In this document: positions 1 to 9,059 of the stretch, one piece after another | Layout of the letters: the number at the start of each line of letters is the position of its first letter | Position numbering within the stretch: position 1 is the stretch's first letter | DNA from: Roseateles aquatilis | GTDB taxonomy: Bacteria; Pseudomonadota; Gammaproteobacteria; Burkholderiales; Burkholderiaceae_C | Assembly (NCBI RefSeq): GCF_002205645.1 | Contig: NZ_NIOF01000019.1 | Coordinates: 1 to 64,000 of the forward strand | Reading direction: 5' to 3' | DNA length: 64,000 nucleotides | Notes under the pieces: generated by a model | The model's database searches: none | What the model was told of the DNA's origin: nothing | Seen by the model: only the letters and a program-made list of their open reading frames with translations | Position numbers and translations under genes: made by a program

Positions 1-328
1 CCGGACGCAGGTTGATGTACTGGTCGAACTCGCGGCGGAACTTCAGCAGCGAGCCCCACAGCGAGATGTGGTCCGGCACCGTGGCCGGCCAGCCGACCGC
101 GCCGAAGAGGATGGCGTCCTGGTCCTTCAACTGGGCCTTCCAGTCGTCCGGCATCATCTGGCCGGTCTCGGCGTAGTAGTCACAGCTGGCCCAGGCGATG
201 GGCGTGAGCGCCAGCGACACGCCGAAGCGCGAGGCGATCGCGTCGAGGACGCGCAGCGCCTCGGGCATCACTTCCTTGCCGATGCCGTCGCCGGGAATCA
301 CGGCGATGCGGTGGGTCTTGCGGGTCAT
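1..328 (-). CDS. Tartrate/isopropylmalate-type decarboxylating dehydrogenase (TtuC-like), N-terminal part
   Basis: The first 109 residues are visible; the gene runs off the left edge. The N-terminus reads MTRKTHRIAVIPGDGIGKEV, the nucleotide-binding start of the isocitrate/isopropylmalate dehydrogenase superfamily. Further on are DAILFGAVGWP and a RREFDQYINLRP stretch, which point to the tartrate dehydrogenase/decarboxylase (TtuC) branch rather than LeuB. The family oxidises and decarboxylates (R)-malate, tartrate or similar 2-hydroxyacids with NAD in the cytoplasm. It starts 100 bases after the ABC ATPase gene on the same strand, so it is probably the last or near-last gene of the amine-catabolism operon. 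The true substrate is not decided by what is visible. Confidence 0.8.
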   Translation of the reverse strand, partial: MTRKTHRIAVIPGDGIGKEVMPEALRVLDAIASRFGVSLALTPIAWASCDYYAETGQMMPDDWKAQLKDQDAILFGAVGWPATVPDHISLWGSLLKFRREFDQYINLRP

Positions 329-428
329 GGCGTCTCCTGAAGATTCGTGTTGGGCGAGCCGACCGGATCGGGCCGGCTGGAATGCGCTGGGGCACGGCCG
401 CGCGCGGACGAGCGCGCGGCGACGTGCC

Positions 429-2123
429 TCAGGCGGGATGCACGGTCAGGCCGGAAGGCGCCGTCGGGGCGGACCGCGACGCGCCCGGCGCGCCGGGCGT
501 CTGCTCCTCCAGCCATCCGGGGCGCAGCTCCGGCACCGAGCGCGACAGCAGCTCGTAATACGGGTGATGCGGCCCGCGCTCGTAGTCGGCGCGCGCCACC
601 TGCGTCACCTTGCGGCCGTGCTGCATGACGACGATCTCGTCGCAGATCGAGCGCACCGTGTGCAGGTCGTGGCTGATGAAGAGGATGGACAGCCCCAGCT
701 CCCGCCGCAGTTGCGCGATCAGGTCCAGCACCGCGGCACCGACCACCGTGTCCAGCGCGGAGGTCACCTCGTCGCACAGGATCAGCGCGGGCTCGGCCGC
801 AAGCGCGCGCGCCAGGTTGACGCGCTGCTTCTGGCCGCCGGACAGGCCTTCCGGCAGCCGGTCGGCGACGCCGGACGGGAGCTGCACCAGGTCCAGCAAC
901 TCGCGGATGCGGCGCTGCAGTGGCACGCCGCTCAGTCCCAGGTAGAACTGCAGCGGTCGCGCCAGGATGCGCTCGATGGTGTGCGACGGGTTCAGCGCCG
1001 TGTCCGCCATCTGGAACACGATCTGCGTGCGCCTCAGGTCTTCCTTGCCACGCTGCTGCAGCGTCGGTGCCTGGGGCTTGCCGTCGATCAGGATCTCACC
1101 GCGCGACGGCGCGATCAGCCCCGCGATCGCGCGCGCCAGCGTGGTCTTGCCCGACCCCGATTCGCCGATCACGCCGATCGCCTGGCCGCGGTGCAGCGTC
1201 AGGTCGATGTCCTCCAGGATGCGGATCGCCGGCAGGCCGTCCTTGCCGCGCGGCCCGTATCCGGCGGACAGCCCGCGGACCTGCAGCAGCGGCGCCACGT
1301 CGTCGGCGACGGCGGACAGGCCGCTCTCGCGCACCCGCGGCCGGGCGGCGTCCAGCAGGCAACGGGTGTACTCGTTCTGCGGCGCGGTCAGCACCTGCGC
1401 GGTCGCGCTCAACTCGCGCATGCGCCCGTCGCGCAGCACCAGGATGCGATCGGCCATCTGCGCCACCACGGCCAGGTCGTGGCTGACGTAGACCGCGGTA
1501 GCGTGGCGCTCGCGCACCACGCGGCGGAAGGCGCGCAGCACCTCGATCTGCGTCGTGACGTCGAGCGCCGTGGTGGGCTCGTCCAGGATCACCAGGTCCG
1601 GATCGGTGATCAGCGCCATCGCCGCCATCAGGCGTTGCAGCTGGCCGCCGGACACCTGATGCGGATAGCGGTCGCCGATGGTCTCCGGCGCCGGCAACGC
1701 CAGCTCGCGGAACAGCTCGACCGCCTTGGCCTCGGCCTGCTCGCGCGGCAGCGTGCCGTGGATCAGCGCCGGCTCGACGACCTGGTCCATGATCTTGCGC
1801 GACGGATTGAACGAGGCGGCCGCGCTCTGCGCGATGTAGGACACGCGCCGGCCGCGCAGCGCGCGCTGGCGCGGCTCGTCCAGCGCGAGGAGGTCGGTGT
1901 CGCCCAGCAGCACCGTGCCGCCCGCGATGCGGCAGCCTTCGCGGGCATACCCCATCAGCGCCAGCGCCGTGGTGGTCTTGCCGGAGCCCGACTCGCCGAT
2001 CAGCGCCAGCACCTCGCCGGGCGCGATGTCGAAGCTCAGGTCGTGGACGATGGTGTGTTCCGCGCCGCCTCCCGGGGCGGCGGCCACGATGCGCAGATCG
2101 CGGACCTGGACCGGCGCGCCCAT
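429..2123 (-). CDS. Dipeptide/oligopeptide-type ABC transporter, fused double ATP-binding protein
   Basis: A 564-residue protein carrying two complete ABC ATPase domains, equivalent to fused DppD and DppF. The first Walker A (GESGSGKTT) is at about residues 43-51, followed by an SGGQLQR signature and the Walker B run ILDEPTTALD. The second half repeats this with another GESGSGKTT, LSGGQKQR and ILCDEVTSALD. The ATG overlaps the stop of the upstream permease by one base (TGATG), which fixes the start. It would power import through the two adjacent permeases at the inner face of the membrane. Fused ATPases of this kind are common in PepT-family importers for peptides, opines, nickel or polyamine-like solutes. 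In the second Walker B, CDE replaces the usual LDE, a tolerated change. Confidence 0.93.
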   Translation of the reverse strand: MGAPVQVRDLRIVAAAPGGGAEHTIVHDLSFDIAPGEVLALIGESGSGKTTTALALMGYAREGCRIAGGTVLLGDTDLLALDEPRQRALRGRRVSYIAQSAAASFNPSRKIMDQVVEPALIHGTLPREQAEAKAVELFRELALPAPETIGDRYPHQVSGGQLQRLMAAMALITDPDLVILDEPTTALDVTTQIEVLRAFRRVVRERHATAVYVSHDLAVVAQMADRILVLRDGRMRELSATAQVLTAPQNEYTRCLLDAARPRVRESGLSAVADDVAPLLQVRGLSAGYGPRGKDGLPAIRILEDIDLTLHRGQAIGVIGESGSGKTTLARAIAGLIAPSRGEILIDGKPQAPTLQQRGKEDLRRTQIVFQMADTALNPSHTIERILARPLQFYLGLSGVPLQRRIRELLDLVQLPSGVADRLPEGLSGGQKQRVNLARALAAEPALILCDEVTSALDTVVGAAVLDLIAQLRRELGLSILFISHDLHTVRSICDEIVVMQHGRKVTQVARADYERGPHHPYYELLSRSVPELRPGWLEEQTPGAPGASRSAPTAPSGLTVHPA

Positions 2124-2980
2124 CAGTGCGCTCCCTTGCCGCGGGCCGAGCGGCCCGGCAGGTTGTCGATGACCAGGTTGACGGCGATCGTCAGGCTGGC
2201 GATCGCCAGCGCGGGCGCCACCACCGCCGCGCCGCCGTCGGGCAGCGCGCCGATGTTCTCCCGCACCAGCGAGCCCCAGTCCGCATCCGGCGGCTGCACG
2301 CCCAGGCCCAGGAAGCTCAGCGATGCCAGCAGCAGCACCACGTAGACGAAGCGCAGGCCCAGGTCGGCCAGCATCGGGCCCAGGATGTTGGGCAGGATCT
2401 CGTGGAGCATGATGTACAGGCGGCCCTCGCCGCGGGTGCGGGCGACGGTGACGTAGTCCATCGCGTGGATGTTGACCGCCAGCGACCGCGCGATGCGGTA
2501 GGCGCCGGGCACGTAGATCAGCGCGGCCGTGGGAATCAGCATCGGCAGCGACGAGCCGACCGCCGCCACCATGATCAGCGCCAGCATCTTGGACGGGATG
2601 GAGGTCAGCGTGTCCATGCCGCGGCTCATCACCGCGTCGATCCAGGGCGCGCTCGCGGCGGCCAGCAGCGCCAGCACGGTGCCGACGCCGCTGGCCAGCA
2701 GCGTCGCCAGCAGCGCGATGCCGACGGTGTAGCGCGCGCCCTCGACGACGCGCGCCAGCATGTCGCGCCCCAGGTAGTCGGTGCCGAACCAGTGCTGCGC
2801 GCCGGCCGGCGCGAAGACGGCGGCATCGCCCATGTCGCCGCCGCCGTGCGTGCCCAGCAGCATCGGACCGAAGGCGGCCGCGCCCAGCCAGAACAGCAGC
2901 ACGGCCGCGCCGAGCAGGCCCGGCCACGGCAGCGGCAGGCGGCGACGCGGGGCGATCGGGAGGGAGGGGGAGGTGTGCAT
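2123..2980 (-). CDS. ABC transporter permease, DppC type
   Basis: A 285-residue inner-membrane protein. After a cytoplasmic N-terminus there is a hydrophobic segment (about residues 18-40) and then the short periplasmic loop usual in DppC/OppC proteins, with HWFGTDYLGRDMLARVVEGAR (first 20 residues of this motif are the family hallmark). The binding-protein-dependent transport domain fills the C-terminal two thirds and contains the EAA-like loop near the GEGRLYIMLHEILPN stretch. It lies 11 bases downstream of the DppB-type permease and overlaps the ATPase gene, so the three are translationally coupled. It pairs with the DppB-like partner to form the translocation channel. Substrate unknown; the flanking PuuB/PuuC-like enzymes suggest an amine-containing solute. 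Confidence 0.92.
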   Translation of the reverse strand: MHTSPSLPIAPRRRLPLPWPGLLGAAVLLFWLGAAAFGPMLLGTHGGGDMGDAAVFAPAGAQHWFGTDYLGRDMLARVVEGARYTVGIALLATLLASGVGTVLALLAAASAPWIDAVMSRGMDTLTSIPSKMLALIMVAAVGSSLPMLIPTAALIYVPGAYRIARSLAVNIHAMDYVTVARTRGEGRLYIMLHEILPNILGPMLADLGLRFVYVVLLLASLSFLGLGVQPPDADWGSLVRENIGALPDGGAAVVAPALAIASLTIAVNLVIDNLPGRSARGKGAH

Positions 2981-2991
2981 GGTCGGCCCGA

Positions 2992-3954
2992 TCAGCGGTG
3001 GCGCAGGCGCGGGTTGGCGAGGATGCTGCACAGGTCGGCCAGGGTGACCAGCAGCAGATAGACGGCGCAGAACAGCATCGCGCAGGTCTGGACCAGGGGC
3101 ATGTCGCGCTGGGCGACGCCGTCCACCATCAGGGTGGCGATGCCGGGATAGTTGAAGATGGTCTCGACGATGATCACGCCGCCCAGCAGGTAGGACAGCG
3201 ACAGCGCCACCGCGTTGGCGATCGGCCCGATGGCGTTGGGCAGCGCGTGGCCCAGCACCATGCGCGCGGGCGAGGCGCCCTTGAGCCGCACCATCTCGAT
3301 GTATGGCGCCTTGAGCTGGTCGACGACGGCCGCGCGCGTCATGCGCATCATCTGCGCCATCGTCACGCAGCACAGGCTCAGCACCGGCATCGCGAAGGAC
3401 CGCACCATCTGCCCCAGCGACTCGTCCGCGCCGCCGCCCATGGTGGACAGCGCCGGCAGCCAGCGCAGGTGCACCGCGAAGATCAGCACCGCCAGCGTCG
3501 CGACCAGGAACTCGGGCACCGACACCACCGCCACCGCGCCGGAGCTCGCGATCCGGTCGAACCACGACCCGCGCCACACCGCCGAGGCGATGCCCAGCAT
3601 CAGCGCCAGCGGCACCGAGATCGCCGCCGTGATGCCCGCCAGCAGCAGCGAGTTGGGCAGGCGGCTGGCGATCATCTCCGCCACCGGCATGCCGGTCACC
3701 ACCGACGTGCCCGGCGCGCCCGACAGCAGGCCGCGCAGCCATGTCAGGTAACGCTCCGCGGCCGGCACGTCCAGACCCATCTGATGGCGCAGCGCCGCCA
3801 GCGCCTCGGGCGTGGCGTCCTGCCCCAGCTGGGCCTGCGCGGCGTCGCCGGGCAGCAGCGCCGTGATGGCGAAGACCACCGCCGACACGATCAGCAGCGA
3901 CAGCAGCGCCAGCGCGACGCGATTGACGAGAAGACGAAGGATCTGCGGGTTCAT
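2992..3954 (-). CDS. ABC transporter permease, DppB type
   Basis: A 320-residue inner-membrane permease. It begins with an N-terminal membrane anchor (about residues 12-34) and the family-typical LLPGDAAQAQLG segment, followed by a periplasmic loop with RYLTWLRGLLSG and five further hydrophobic segments. The conserved transport loop lies around EMVRLKGASPARMVLGHALPN (about residues 220-240). This is the DppB/OppB/NikB order and length. It is the first of three tightly spaced transport genes downstream of the solute-binding protein gene. Confidence 0.92.
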   Translation of the reverse strand: MNPQILRLLVNRVALALLSLLIVSAVVFAITALLPGDAAQAQLGQDATPEALAALRHQMGLDVPAAERYLTWLRGLLSGAPGTSVVTGMPVAEMIASRLPNSLLLAGITAAISVPLALMLGIASAVWRGSWFDRIASSGAVAVVSVPEFLVATLAVLIFAVHLRWLPALSTMGGGADESLGQMVRSFAMPVLSLCCVTMAQMMRMTRAAVVDQLKAPYIEMVRLKGASPARMVLGHALPNAIGPIANAVALSLSYLLGGVIIVETIFNYPGIATLMVDGVAQRDMPLVQTCAMLFCAVYLLLVTLADLCSILANPRLRHR

Positions 3955-4023
3955 GGACGCATGGCGGGGTTCGGGACCTTCGGAACGTTCGAGGCGATCG
4001 GCCGGGGCGGCCGGATCGTCGGC

Positions 4024-4065
4024 ATCGACGCGGTCGACGCGATCAAGGCGATGAATGCGGTCGGC
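4024..4065. repeat. Degenerate 9-bp tandem repeat between permease and binding-protein genes
   Basis: Four consecutive 9-base units are readable: ATCGACGCG, GTCGACGCG, ATCAAGGCG and ATGAATGCG, then a partial GTCGGC. The array sits in the 124-base gap between the binding-protein gene and the DppB-type permease gene. A related array lies upstream of the aldehyde dehydrogenase gene at 8828-8857. Its role is unknown; it may be slippage-generated spacer. Confidence 0.5.
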
Positions 4066-4078
4066 GGGGGGCGGGCGG

Positions 4079-5698
4079 TCAGGCGTCCAGCCAGACGTGC
4101 TCGGCGAACGAGTAACCCATCAGCCCGCCCAGCGGGATCGGCGACAGGCCCTTGAGCTTGGACGAGTGGCCGTCCAGGCTGGCCAGGAACAGCGGGATGC
4201 CGACACCGGCCTCCTGGCTGATCAGGACCTGCATGTCGGCATACATCTGCTTGCGCTTGGCGAGGTCGGTCTCCGCGCGGGACGCCAGCAGCAACTGGTC
4301 GAACTGCGGGTTCTTCCAGCGCGAGCCGTTCCAGGCCGCGTCGGACTTGAAGAACTGCGTCAGCAGCGCGTCGGCGCTGGGGCGCGGGTTGACGTTGCCG
4401 AAGCCCACCGGGCTGTTGAGCCAGTGGTTGGACCAGTAGCCGTCCGACGGCATGCGGCGCAACTCCAGCGCCAGCCCGGCGCGCTGCGCGGCCTGCTGCA
4501 GCACCAGGCCCATCTCGACCGAATACATCGCCACCGGCGAGGTGACGACCGGGATGCGCGCGCTGCCCAGGTTGGCCTTCTTGAGGTGGAACTTCGCCTT
4601 GTCCAGGTCGAAGGCGCGCGCCGGCAGGCCGGCGAAATGGAAGCGGTTGGTCGGGTCGATCGGCTGGTCGTTGGCCACCACGGCATGGCCCAGCGCGATG
4701 GCCTTGCGCATCTGCTCGCGGTCCATCAGGTACTTCATGGCCAGCACGAAGTCCGGATTCGCGCCCGGCCCCATGTCCTTGCGCATGATCAGGTCGGAGT
4801 ACTGGCCCGACTGCGTCGCGAAGACCGCGTACCCCGGCGTGGCGCGGATGCGGTCGACCGAGCGCGGGTTCACCGCCGCCGCCATCTCCAGCCCGCCCGA
4901 CAGCAGCGCGTTGACGCGCGCGCCGTCGTCGGCGATGCCGACGAACTCGATCTCGTCCAGGTAGGGACGGCCGGGGCGCCAGTAGGCCTCGTTGCGCACC
5001 GCCACCGAGCGCACCCCGGGCTTGAACTCCTTGAGCTTGAACGGGCCGGTGCCGATGCCGGCGTTGAAGTCGGTGGTGCCGGCCTTGACGATCAGGAAGT
5101 TGAAGGTGCCCAGGATCACCGGCAGGTCGGCGTTGGGCTGGGTCAGCGTGACGGTGACTTCGTCCGGGCCGGTGGCCGTGACCGAGTCGATCGGGTCGGC
5201 CAGCGCCTTGGCCTTGGAGGCCGTCGCCGGGTCCTTGTGGCGCATCAGCGAGAACACCACGTCCGCCGGCTGCAGCGGCTTGCCGTCGTGGAAGACCACG
5301 CCCTTGCGCAGCTTGAAGACCCAGACCCGCGCGTCCTTGGTGGTGAAGGACTCGGCCAGCGCCGGTTGCGGCGTGAGGCTCGCGTCCAGCACCGTCAGGC
5401 CGTTGTAGAGCATGGTGCCGCGCGAGTAGTCGGTCTGGTTGGCCATCTTGGCCGGATCCAGCGTGTCGCTGATGGCGGCGGTGGCGCCGGCCACCCGGAT
5501 GCGGCCGCCGCGGCGCGGTGTCTGCGCGTGCGCCGACATCGCCGTCAGGCTCAGGCCCGAGGCCAGCGCGAGGTGCATGCCGCCGCCCGTCAGCAACGCC
5601 AGCAGGTCGCGCCGCGTGGCGCCGCCGCGCAGTGCCTGCATCAGCGCGCCGGCGTCGCGATCGCCGAGGTGGTCTTTCAGCTTCTGGGAGTCGTTCAT
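4079..5698 (-). CDS. ABC transporter substrate-binding protein, family 5
   Basis: A 539-residue periplasmic solute-binding protein of the DppA/OppA/NikA class (SBP_bac_5). The N-terminal 60 residues contain a twin-arginine-like TRRDLL (residues 27-32) followed by a hydrophobic stretch ending near AHAQ, so Tat or Sec export is possible. The mature part opens with RRGGRIRVAGATA and has the family features GLTVLDASLTPQPALAESF, VWVFKLRKGVVFHDGKPL and GTGPFKLKEF. It captures the solute for the two downstream permeases. Length and order match the class. Nothing in the sequence identifies the ligand; the neighbouring oxidase and aldehyde dehydrogenase favour an amine, amino acid derivative or opine. 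Confidence 0.92.
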   Translation of the reverse strand: MNDSQKLKDHLGDRDAGALMQALRGGATRRDLLALLTGGGMHLALASGLSLTAMSAHAQTPRRGGRIRVAGATAAISDTLDPAKMANQTDYSRGTMLYNGLTVLDASLTPQPALAESFTTKDARVWVFKLRKGVVFHDGKPLQPADVVFSLMRHKDPATASKAKALADPIDSVTATGPDEVTVTLTQPNADLPVILGTFNFLIVKAGTTDFNAGIGTGPFKLKEFKPGVRSVAVRNEAYWRPGRPYLDEIEFVGIADDGARVNALLSGGLEMAAAVNPRSVDRIRATPGYAVFATQSGQYSDLIMRKDMGPGANPDFVLAMKYLMDREQMRKAIALGHAVVANDQPIDPTNRFHFAGLPARAFDLDKAKFHLKKANLGSARIPVVTSPVAMYSVEMGLVLQQAAQRAGLALELRRMPSDGYWSNHWLNSPVGFGNVNPRPSADALLTQFFKSDAAWNGSRWKNPQFDQLLLASRAETDLAKRKQMYADMQVLISQEAGVGIPLFLASLDGHSSKLKGLSPIPLGGLMGYSFAEHVWLDA

Positions 5699-5809
5699 GG
5701 CGGGGTCCTGGGGGAGGCGGTCCGGAGGCGTTGCGAGGGGGCTTCGAAGGTCGTGCGAGGGGACTGCGAAGCCATGGGGAAGCTACTGCGAAACGGCGGG
5801 CGGCGCCGC

Positions 5810-7099
5810 TCAGGACACCATGTCCTTGAGGCGGTAATACAGCCCGACGGCGGGCAGGAACCACGGCGGCCCGACATGGCCGGGGATCGCGGGCCAGGGC
5901 CGGTCGCGCCACGGATTGGCGGCGGCGTCGCCGCGCATCGTCGCGGCCATGCGTTCGCCCATGTGCACCGACATCTGCGTGCCGTGGCCGCTGTAGCCCA
6001 GCGAGTAGTAGACGCCGTCGCGCTCGCCGGCGTGCGGGAGGCGGTCCTGGCTCATGTCCACCAGGCCGCCCCAGCAGTAGTCGATGCCGATGCCGCGCAG
6101 CTGCGGGAAAGTCTGCTCCAGCCCCTGGCGCAGGATCTCGCCGCTCTTGGCGTCCGAGGTCGGGCTGGAGATGGCGAAGCGCGCCCGGCCGCCCCACACC
6201 AGGCGATGGTCGGGTGTGGTGCGGAAGTAGTGGTGGATGTTGGCCAGCGTCACGTAGGTGCGGCGGCCGGCCAGCAGCGCCTGGAGGCGCTCGGCGCCCA
6301 GCGGCTCGGTGACGATGATGAAGCTGCCGATGCCCACGATGCGCCGCCGCAGCCAGCCGAAGCTGCCGTAGCCGCCGTGCAGGCTGGCGCCGGTGGCCAG
6401 CAGCACCTGGCCGGCGCGCACCGTGCCGCGCGGCGTATGCACCAGGTGCTCGTGGGTGCGGCCCACGCGCTCCAGCCTGCTCACCGGGGTGCCGACATGG
6501 ATGCGCGCGCCGTGGCGCTCGGCCGCGGCGCCCAGCCCGGCGGCGAAGCGGCCCATGTGCATCTGCGCGCTCTTGCGCTGCAGCAGGCCGCCGATGAAGC
6601 GGTCGCTGGCGACCTCGTCCCGGACCGCGCGCGCGTCCAGCAGCTCGACATCGGGATCGACCTCCCGCGTCATGCGCTCGCAGCTGCGCGCCAGCGCGTC
6701 GTAGTGGGCGGGCCGCGTCGCCAGCTTGAGCTTGCCGTTGCGCTGGAAGTCGCAGGCGATGCCTTCCTCGTGGACGATCCGCTCGACGCTGTCGACGGCG
6801 GCGTCGAACTCCCGGTACCAGCGGCGCGCGCTTTCGATGCCGTGCTGCTCGGCGGCGGCGACGTAGTCCACCGCCAGCCCGTTGTTGACGTGGCCGCCGT
6901 TGCGGCCGGACGCCTCCATCGCGACATGATCGCGGGCTTCGAGGACGGCCACCTGAGCGCCGGCCTTGGCCAGCGAGCGAGCGGCGGACAGGCCGGTGAA
7001 ACCGCCGCCGACGATCGCCACGTCGACCCGCGCCGGCAGGTCGCCGGGCTGGGGCCGGAAGGGCGCGGCGGAATCGGTCCAGTAGGAGTCGAGCTTCAA
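5810..7099 (-). CDS. FAD-dependent oxidoreductase, gamma-glutamylputrescine oxidase-like
   Basis: A 429-residue flavoprotein of the DAO family. The Rossmann dinucleotide motif is VAIVGGGFTGLSAA (GGGFTG at 31-36), followed by ASGRNGGHVNNGL, the FAD-contacting segment typical of PuuB/OrdL-type amine oxidases, and a C-terminal GYSGHGTQMSVHMG. I chose the TTG start at 7099 because GAGGA lies just upstream and it gives the family length (about 425-430). An in-frame ATG lies about 45 codons further upstream but would add a non-conserved extension. The expected reaction is FAD-dependent oxidative deamination of a primary or secondary amine to an aldehyde with H2O2 formation. It sits between the aldehyde dehydrogenase and transporter genes, fitting an uptake-oxidation unit. 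Confidence 0.88.
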   Translation of the reverse strand: MKLDSYWTDSAAPFRPQPGDLPARVDVAIVGGGFTGLSAARSLAKAGAQVAVLEARDHVAMEASGRNGGHVNNGLAVDYVAAAEQHGIESARRWYREFDAAVDSVERIVHEEGIACDFQRNGKLKLATRPAHYDALARSCERMTREVDPDVELLDARAVRDEVASDRFIGGLLQRKSAQMHMGRFAAGLGAAAERHGARIHVGTPVSRLERVGRTHEHLVHTPRGTVRAGQVLLATGASLHGGYGSFGWLRRRIVGIGSFIIVTEPLGAERLQALLAGRRTYVTLANIHHYFRTTPDHRLVWGGRARFAISSPTSDAKSGEILRQGLEQTFPQLRGIGIDYCWGGLVDMSQDRLPHAGERDGVYYSLGYSGHGTQMSVHMGERMAATMRGDAAANPWRDRPWPAIPGHVGPPWFLPAVGLYYRLKDMVS

Positions 7100-7288
7100 G
7101 GGGTCCTCGTCGTGTCCGGATGCTGTCGTCGGGTCCCGGGATGGCGCCTCTGGGGGGGCGCCGCCGGAGCTCGTCGGCGGGATTTCATTGAAGCATGGCC
7201 CCCCGAGCAGATTGACGCGCTTGTGAGGGCCGCACCGACACGAAATCGTCTTTTTTGCGGCGGGCGTCGGCATAGCGTGCGGCGGGCA

Positions 7289-7305
7289 CCGGCGCGATGC
7301 GCCGG
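7289..7305 (-). terminator. Perfect hairpin just after the aldehyde dehydrogenase gene
   Basis: CCGGCGC, a 3-base loop GAT and GCGCCGG form a perfect 7-bp stem seven bases beyond the aldehyde dehydrogenase stop. No T-tract follows on the minus strand, so it may be a Rho-linked or attenuating structure or an mRNA-stabilising 3' hairpin between the puuC-like and puuB-like genes, rather than a strong intrinsic terminator. Confidence 0.4.
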
Positions 7306-7311
7306 CGCACC

Positions 7312-8799
7312 TCAGACAGGCGAGCCGAAGTCGATCAGCACGCTCTTGAGGCGCTGGTTGGCCTCGACGGCCTGGCGCCCCAGGTCCTTGCCGATGCCGG
7401 ATTGGTGATAACCCCCAGTCGGGATCACGAAATCGTTGCTGCGCCCGTAGCGGTTGATCCAGACGGTGCCCGCGGAGAGCGCCCGCATCGCCCGCATCGC
7501 GCGGTTCAGGTCGGCGGTATGCACCCCGGCGGCCAGGCCGTAATGGGGGTGCGAGGCCAGCGCCAGGCCTTCCTCCTCGGTGGCGAAGGTCTGCACCGTC
7601 AGCACCGGGCCGAAGATCTCCTCCAGCACGGCGGGATTGCCGGCGTCGACGCCCTCGATCAGCGTGGGCAGGTAATAGGCGCCCGCGCCGCAGACGTCGT
7701 CCACGGGGCCGCCGCCGCGCAGCGTGGCGCCGGCGTCGGCGGCGCGCTGCACGATGGCGTCGATGCGCAGCGCCTGCTGGCGCGAGATGATCGGCGGCAG
7801 GGTGGGCCCGTCCTCCCAGGTCGGGCCGGGCCGGTAGGCGGCGAAGCGCCGCGCGATCGCCTTCACCAGCGCCGGCGCGATGCCCTGCTGCACGATCAGC
7901 CGCGAGCCCGCCACGCACACCTGCCCGGCGTTGCCGGCGATGGCGCCGGCGATGATGCCGGCCAGCCGCTCGACATCGGGCGCGTCGTCGAAGACCAGTT
8001 GCGGGCTCTTGCCGCCCAGCTCCAGCGTCACCGGCTTGGGGCCGTGCTGCGCGCAGGCGGCCATGATCGCGGCACCGGTGGACGTGGAGCCGGTGAAGGT
8101 CATCTTGGCGATGCGCGGATGGCGGCTCAGCGCCGCGCCGGCCACGCGTCCGTCGCCCTGGACGATGTTGAACAGCCCGGCGGGCAGGCCCGCCTGCACG
8201 GCCAGCTCGGCCAGCCGCAGCACCGAGAACGGTGTCAGCTCCGACGGCTTGAGCACCACGGCGTTGCCGGCCGCCAGCGCCGCGCCGACCTTCCAGGAGG
8301 CCATCACCAGCGGGAAGTTCCAGGGCGTGATCGCGCCGATGACGCCGTAGGGCTCGGCGATGGTCATGCCCAGGTTGTCCGAGCGCGTGGCGGCGACCTC
8401 GCCGCCGAGTTTGTCGGCGTACTCGGCGAAAAAGCGCAGGCCGTCGGCGGTGAAGGGCACGTCCCAGGCCAGCGCGTCGCGCACCGGGCGCGTCGAGCCG
8501 ACGGCCTCCAGCGGCGCCAGCGTGGGGGCGTCCGCCTCCACCAGGTCGGCCCAGCGGCGCAGCACTCGGGCCCGCTCGCGCGGCGGGCGCCTGGCCCAGT
8601 CGCCGTCGCGCCAGGCGACGTAGGCATCGTCGACGGCCTGGTCGACGAGGTCGGCTTCCGCCATCGGCAGCGGCGCGTAGGCCTGGCCGTCGGACGGGCG
8701 CAGCACGTCGCGCGACGCGTCCGCGTCGCCGGTGACGAGACGGCCATGGATGAAGTGTCCGGAACGGACGGCGAGCTGGTTGGGGTCGAAGCGTTGCAC
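7312..8799 (-). CDS. NAD(P)-dependent aldehyde dehydrogenase, PuuC-like
   Basis: From the GTG at 8799 the protein has 495 residues, the length of E. coli PuuC; an AAGG lies 8 bases upstream. The aldehyde dehydrogenase fold is clear: ITPWNFP with catalytic-site Asn161, FTGSTSTG as part of the NAD site, the general base Glu260 in LELGGKSPQ and the nucleophile Cys295 in GNAGQVC. The C-terminal part contains EEIFGPVL. It would oxidise the aldehyde released by the PuuB-like oxidase to a carboxylate. Longer in-frame versions would add a repeat-encoded Ser-Thr-Ala stretch from 8828-8857 and are unlikely. It is first in the minus-strand set and is divergent from the GNAT gene across about 260 bases. 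Confidence 0.92.
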   Translation of the reverse strand: MQRFDPNQLAVRSGHFIHGRLVTGDADASRDVLRPSDGQAYAPLPMAEADLVDQAVDDAYVAWRDGDWARRPPRERARVLRRWADLVEADAPTLAPLEAVGSTRPVRDALAWDVPFTADGLRFFAEYADKLGGEVAATRSDNLGMTIAEPYGVIGAITPWNFPLVMASWKVGAALAAGNAVVLKPSELTPFSVLRLAELAVQAGLPAGLFNIVQGDGRVAGAALSRHPRIAKMTFTGSTSTGAAIMAACAQHGPKPVTLELGGKSPQLVFDDAPDVERLAGIIAGAIAGNAGQVCVAGSRLIVQQGIAPALVKAIARRFAAYRPGPTWEDGPTLPPIISRQQALRIDAIVQRAADAGATLRGGGPVDDVCGAGAYYLPTLIEGVDAGNPAVLEEIFGPVLTVQTFATEEEGLALASHPHYGLAAGVHTADLNRAMRAMRALSAGTVWINRYGRSNDFVIPTGGYHQSGIGKDLGRQAVEANQRLKSVLIDFGSPV

Positions 8800-8827
8800 G
8801 GGGCGGCCTTGCGTTGCGGTGGCTTGA

Positions 8828-8857
8828 GCGGTCGATGCGGTGGATGCGGTCGAGGGG
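8828..8857. repeat. Three-unit 9-bp tandem repeat upstream of the aldehyde dehydrogenase gene
   Basis: Units GCGGTCGAT, GCGGTGGAT and GCGGTCGAG follow each other without gap, then a trailing GGGTCGAC. They lie in the presumed 5' leader of the aldehyde dehydrogenase mRNA. The unit resembles that at 4024-4065, so both may belong to one short intergenic repeat family. Confidence 0.5.
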
Positions 8858-9059
8858 TCGACACGACCGGGCAATGCTAGGCAGGGGGGCTTGGCATTTG
8901 GCGGCGTTGGGTCCGCGCGGAAGGCACAAGATGTCGAGTTGCGGCGCCGTCGCGGCGGATGCTGCCGTTCCTCGCGGACTGTCATAAAACGACAAGATCG
9001 TCCTAGCAGCAGGGCGCCAACCCGGGAACGATGCACCTCCAAATGCCAGGGAGCTCCAC

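Noticed and set aside
7249-7262. T-run TTTTTT at about 7251 as a plus-strand terminator
   Set aside because: No stem precedes it on the plus strand and no plus-strand gene ends there.
4055-7408. Very long plus-strand ORF (1117 codons) opposite the binding-protein and oxidase genes
   Set aside because: His/Arg/Gln-rich composition typical of antisense frames in GC-rich DNA; the opposite strand carries clear family motifs.
8980-8994. TGTC-N7-GACA inverted repeat between the aldehyde dehydrogenase and GNAT genes
   Set aside because: Only four-base arms; common by chance. Position in the divergent promoter region is suggestive but not enough.
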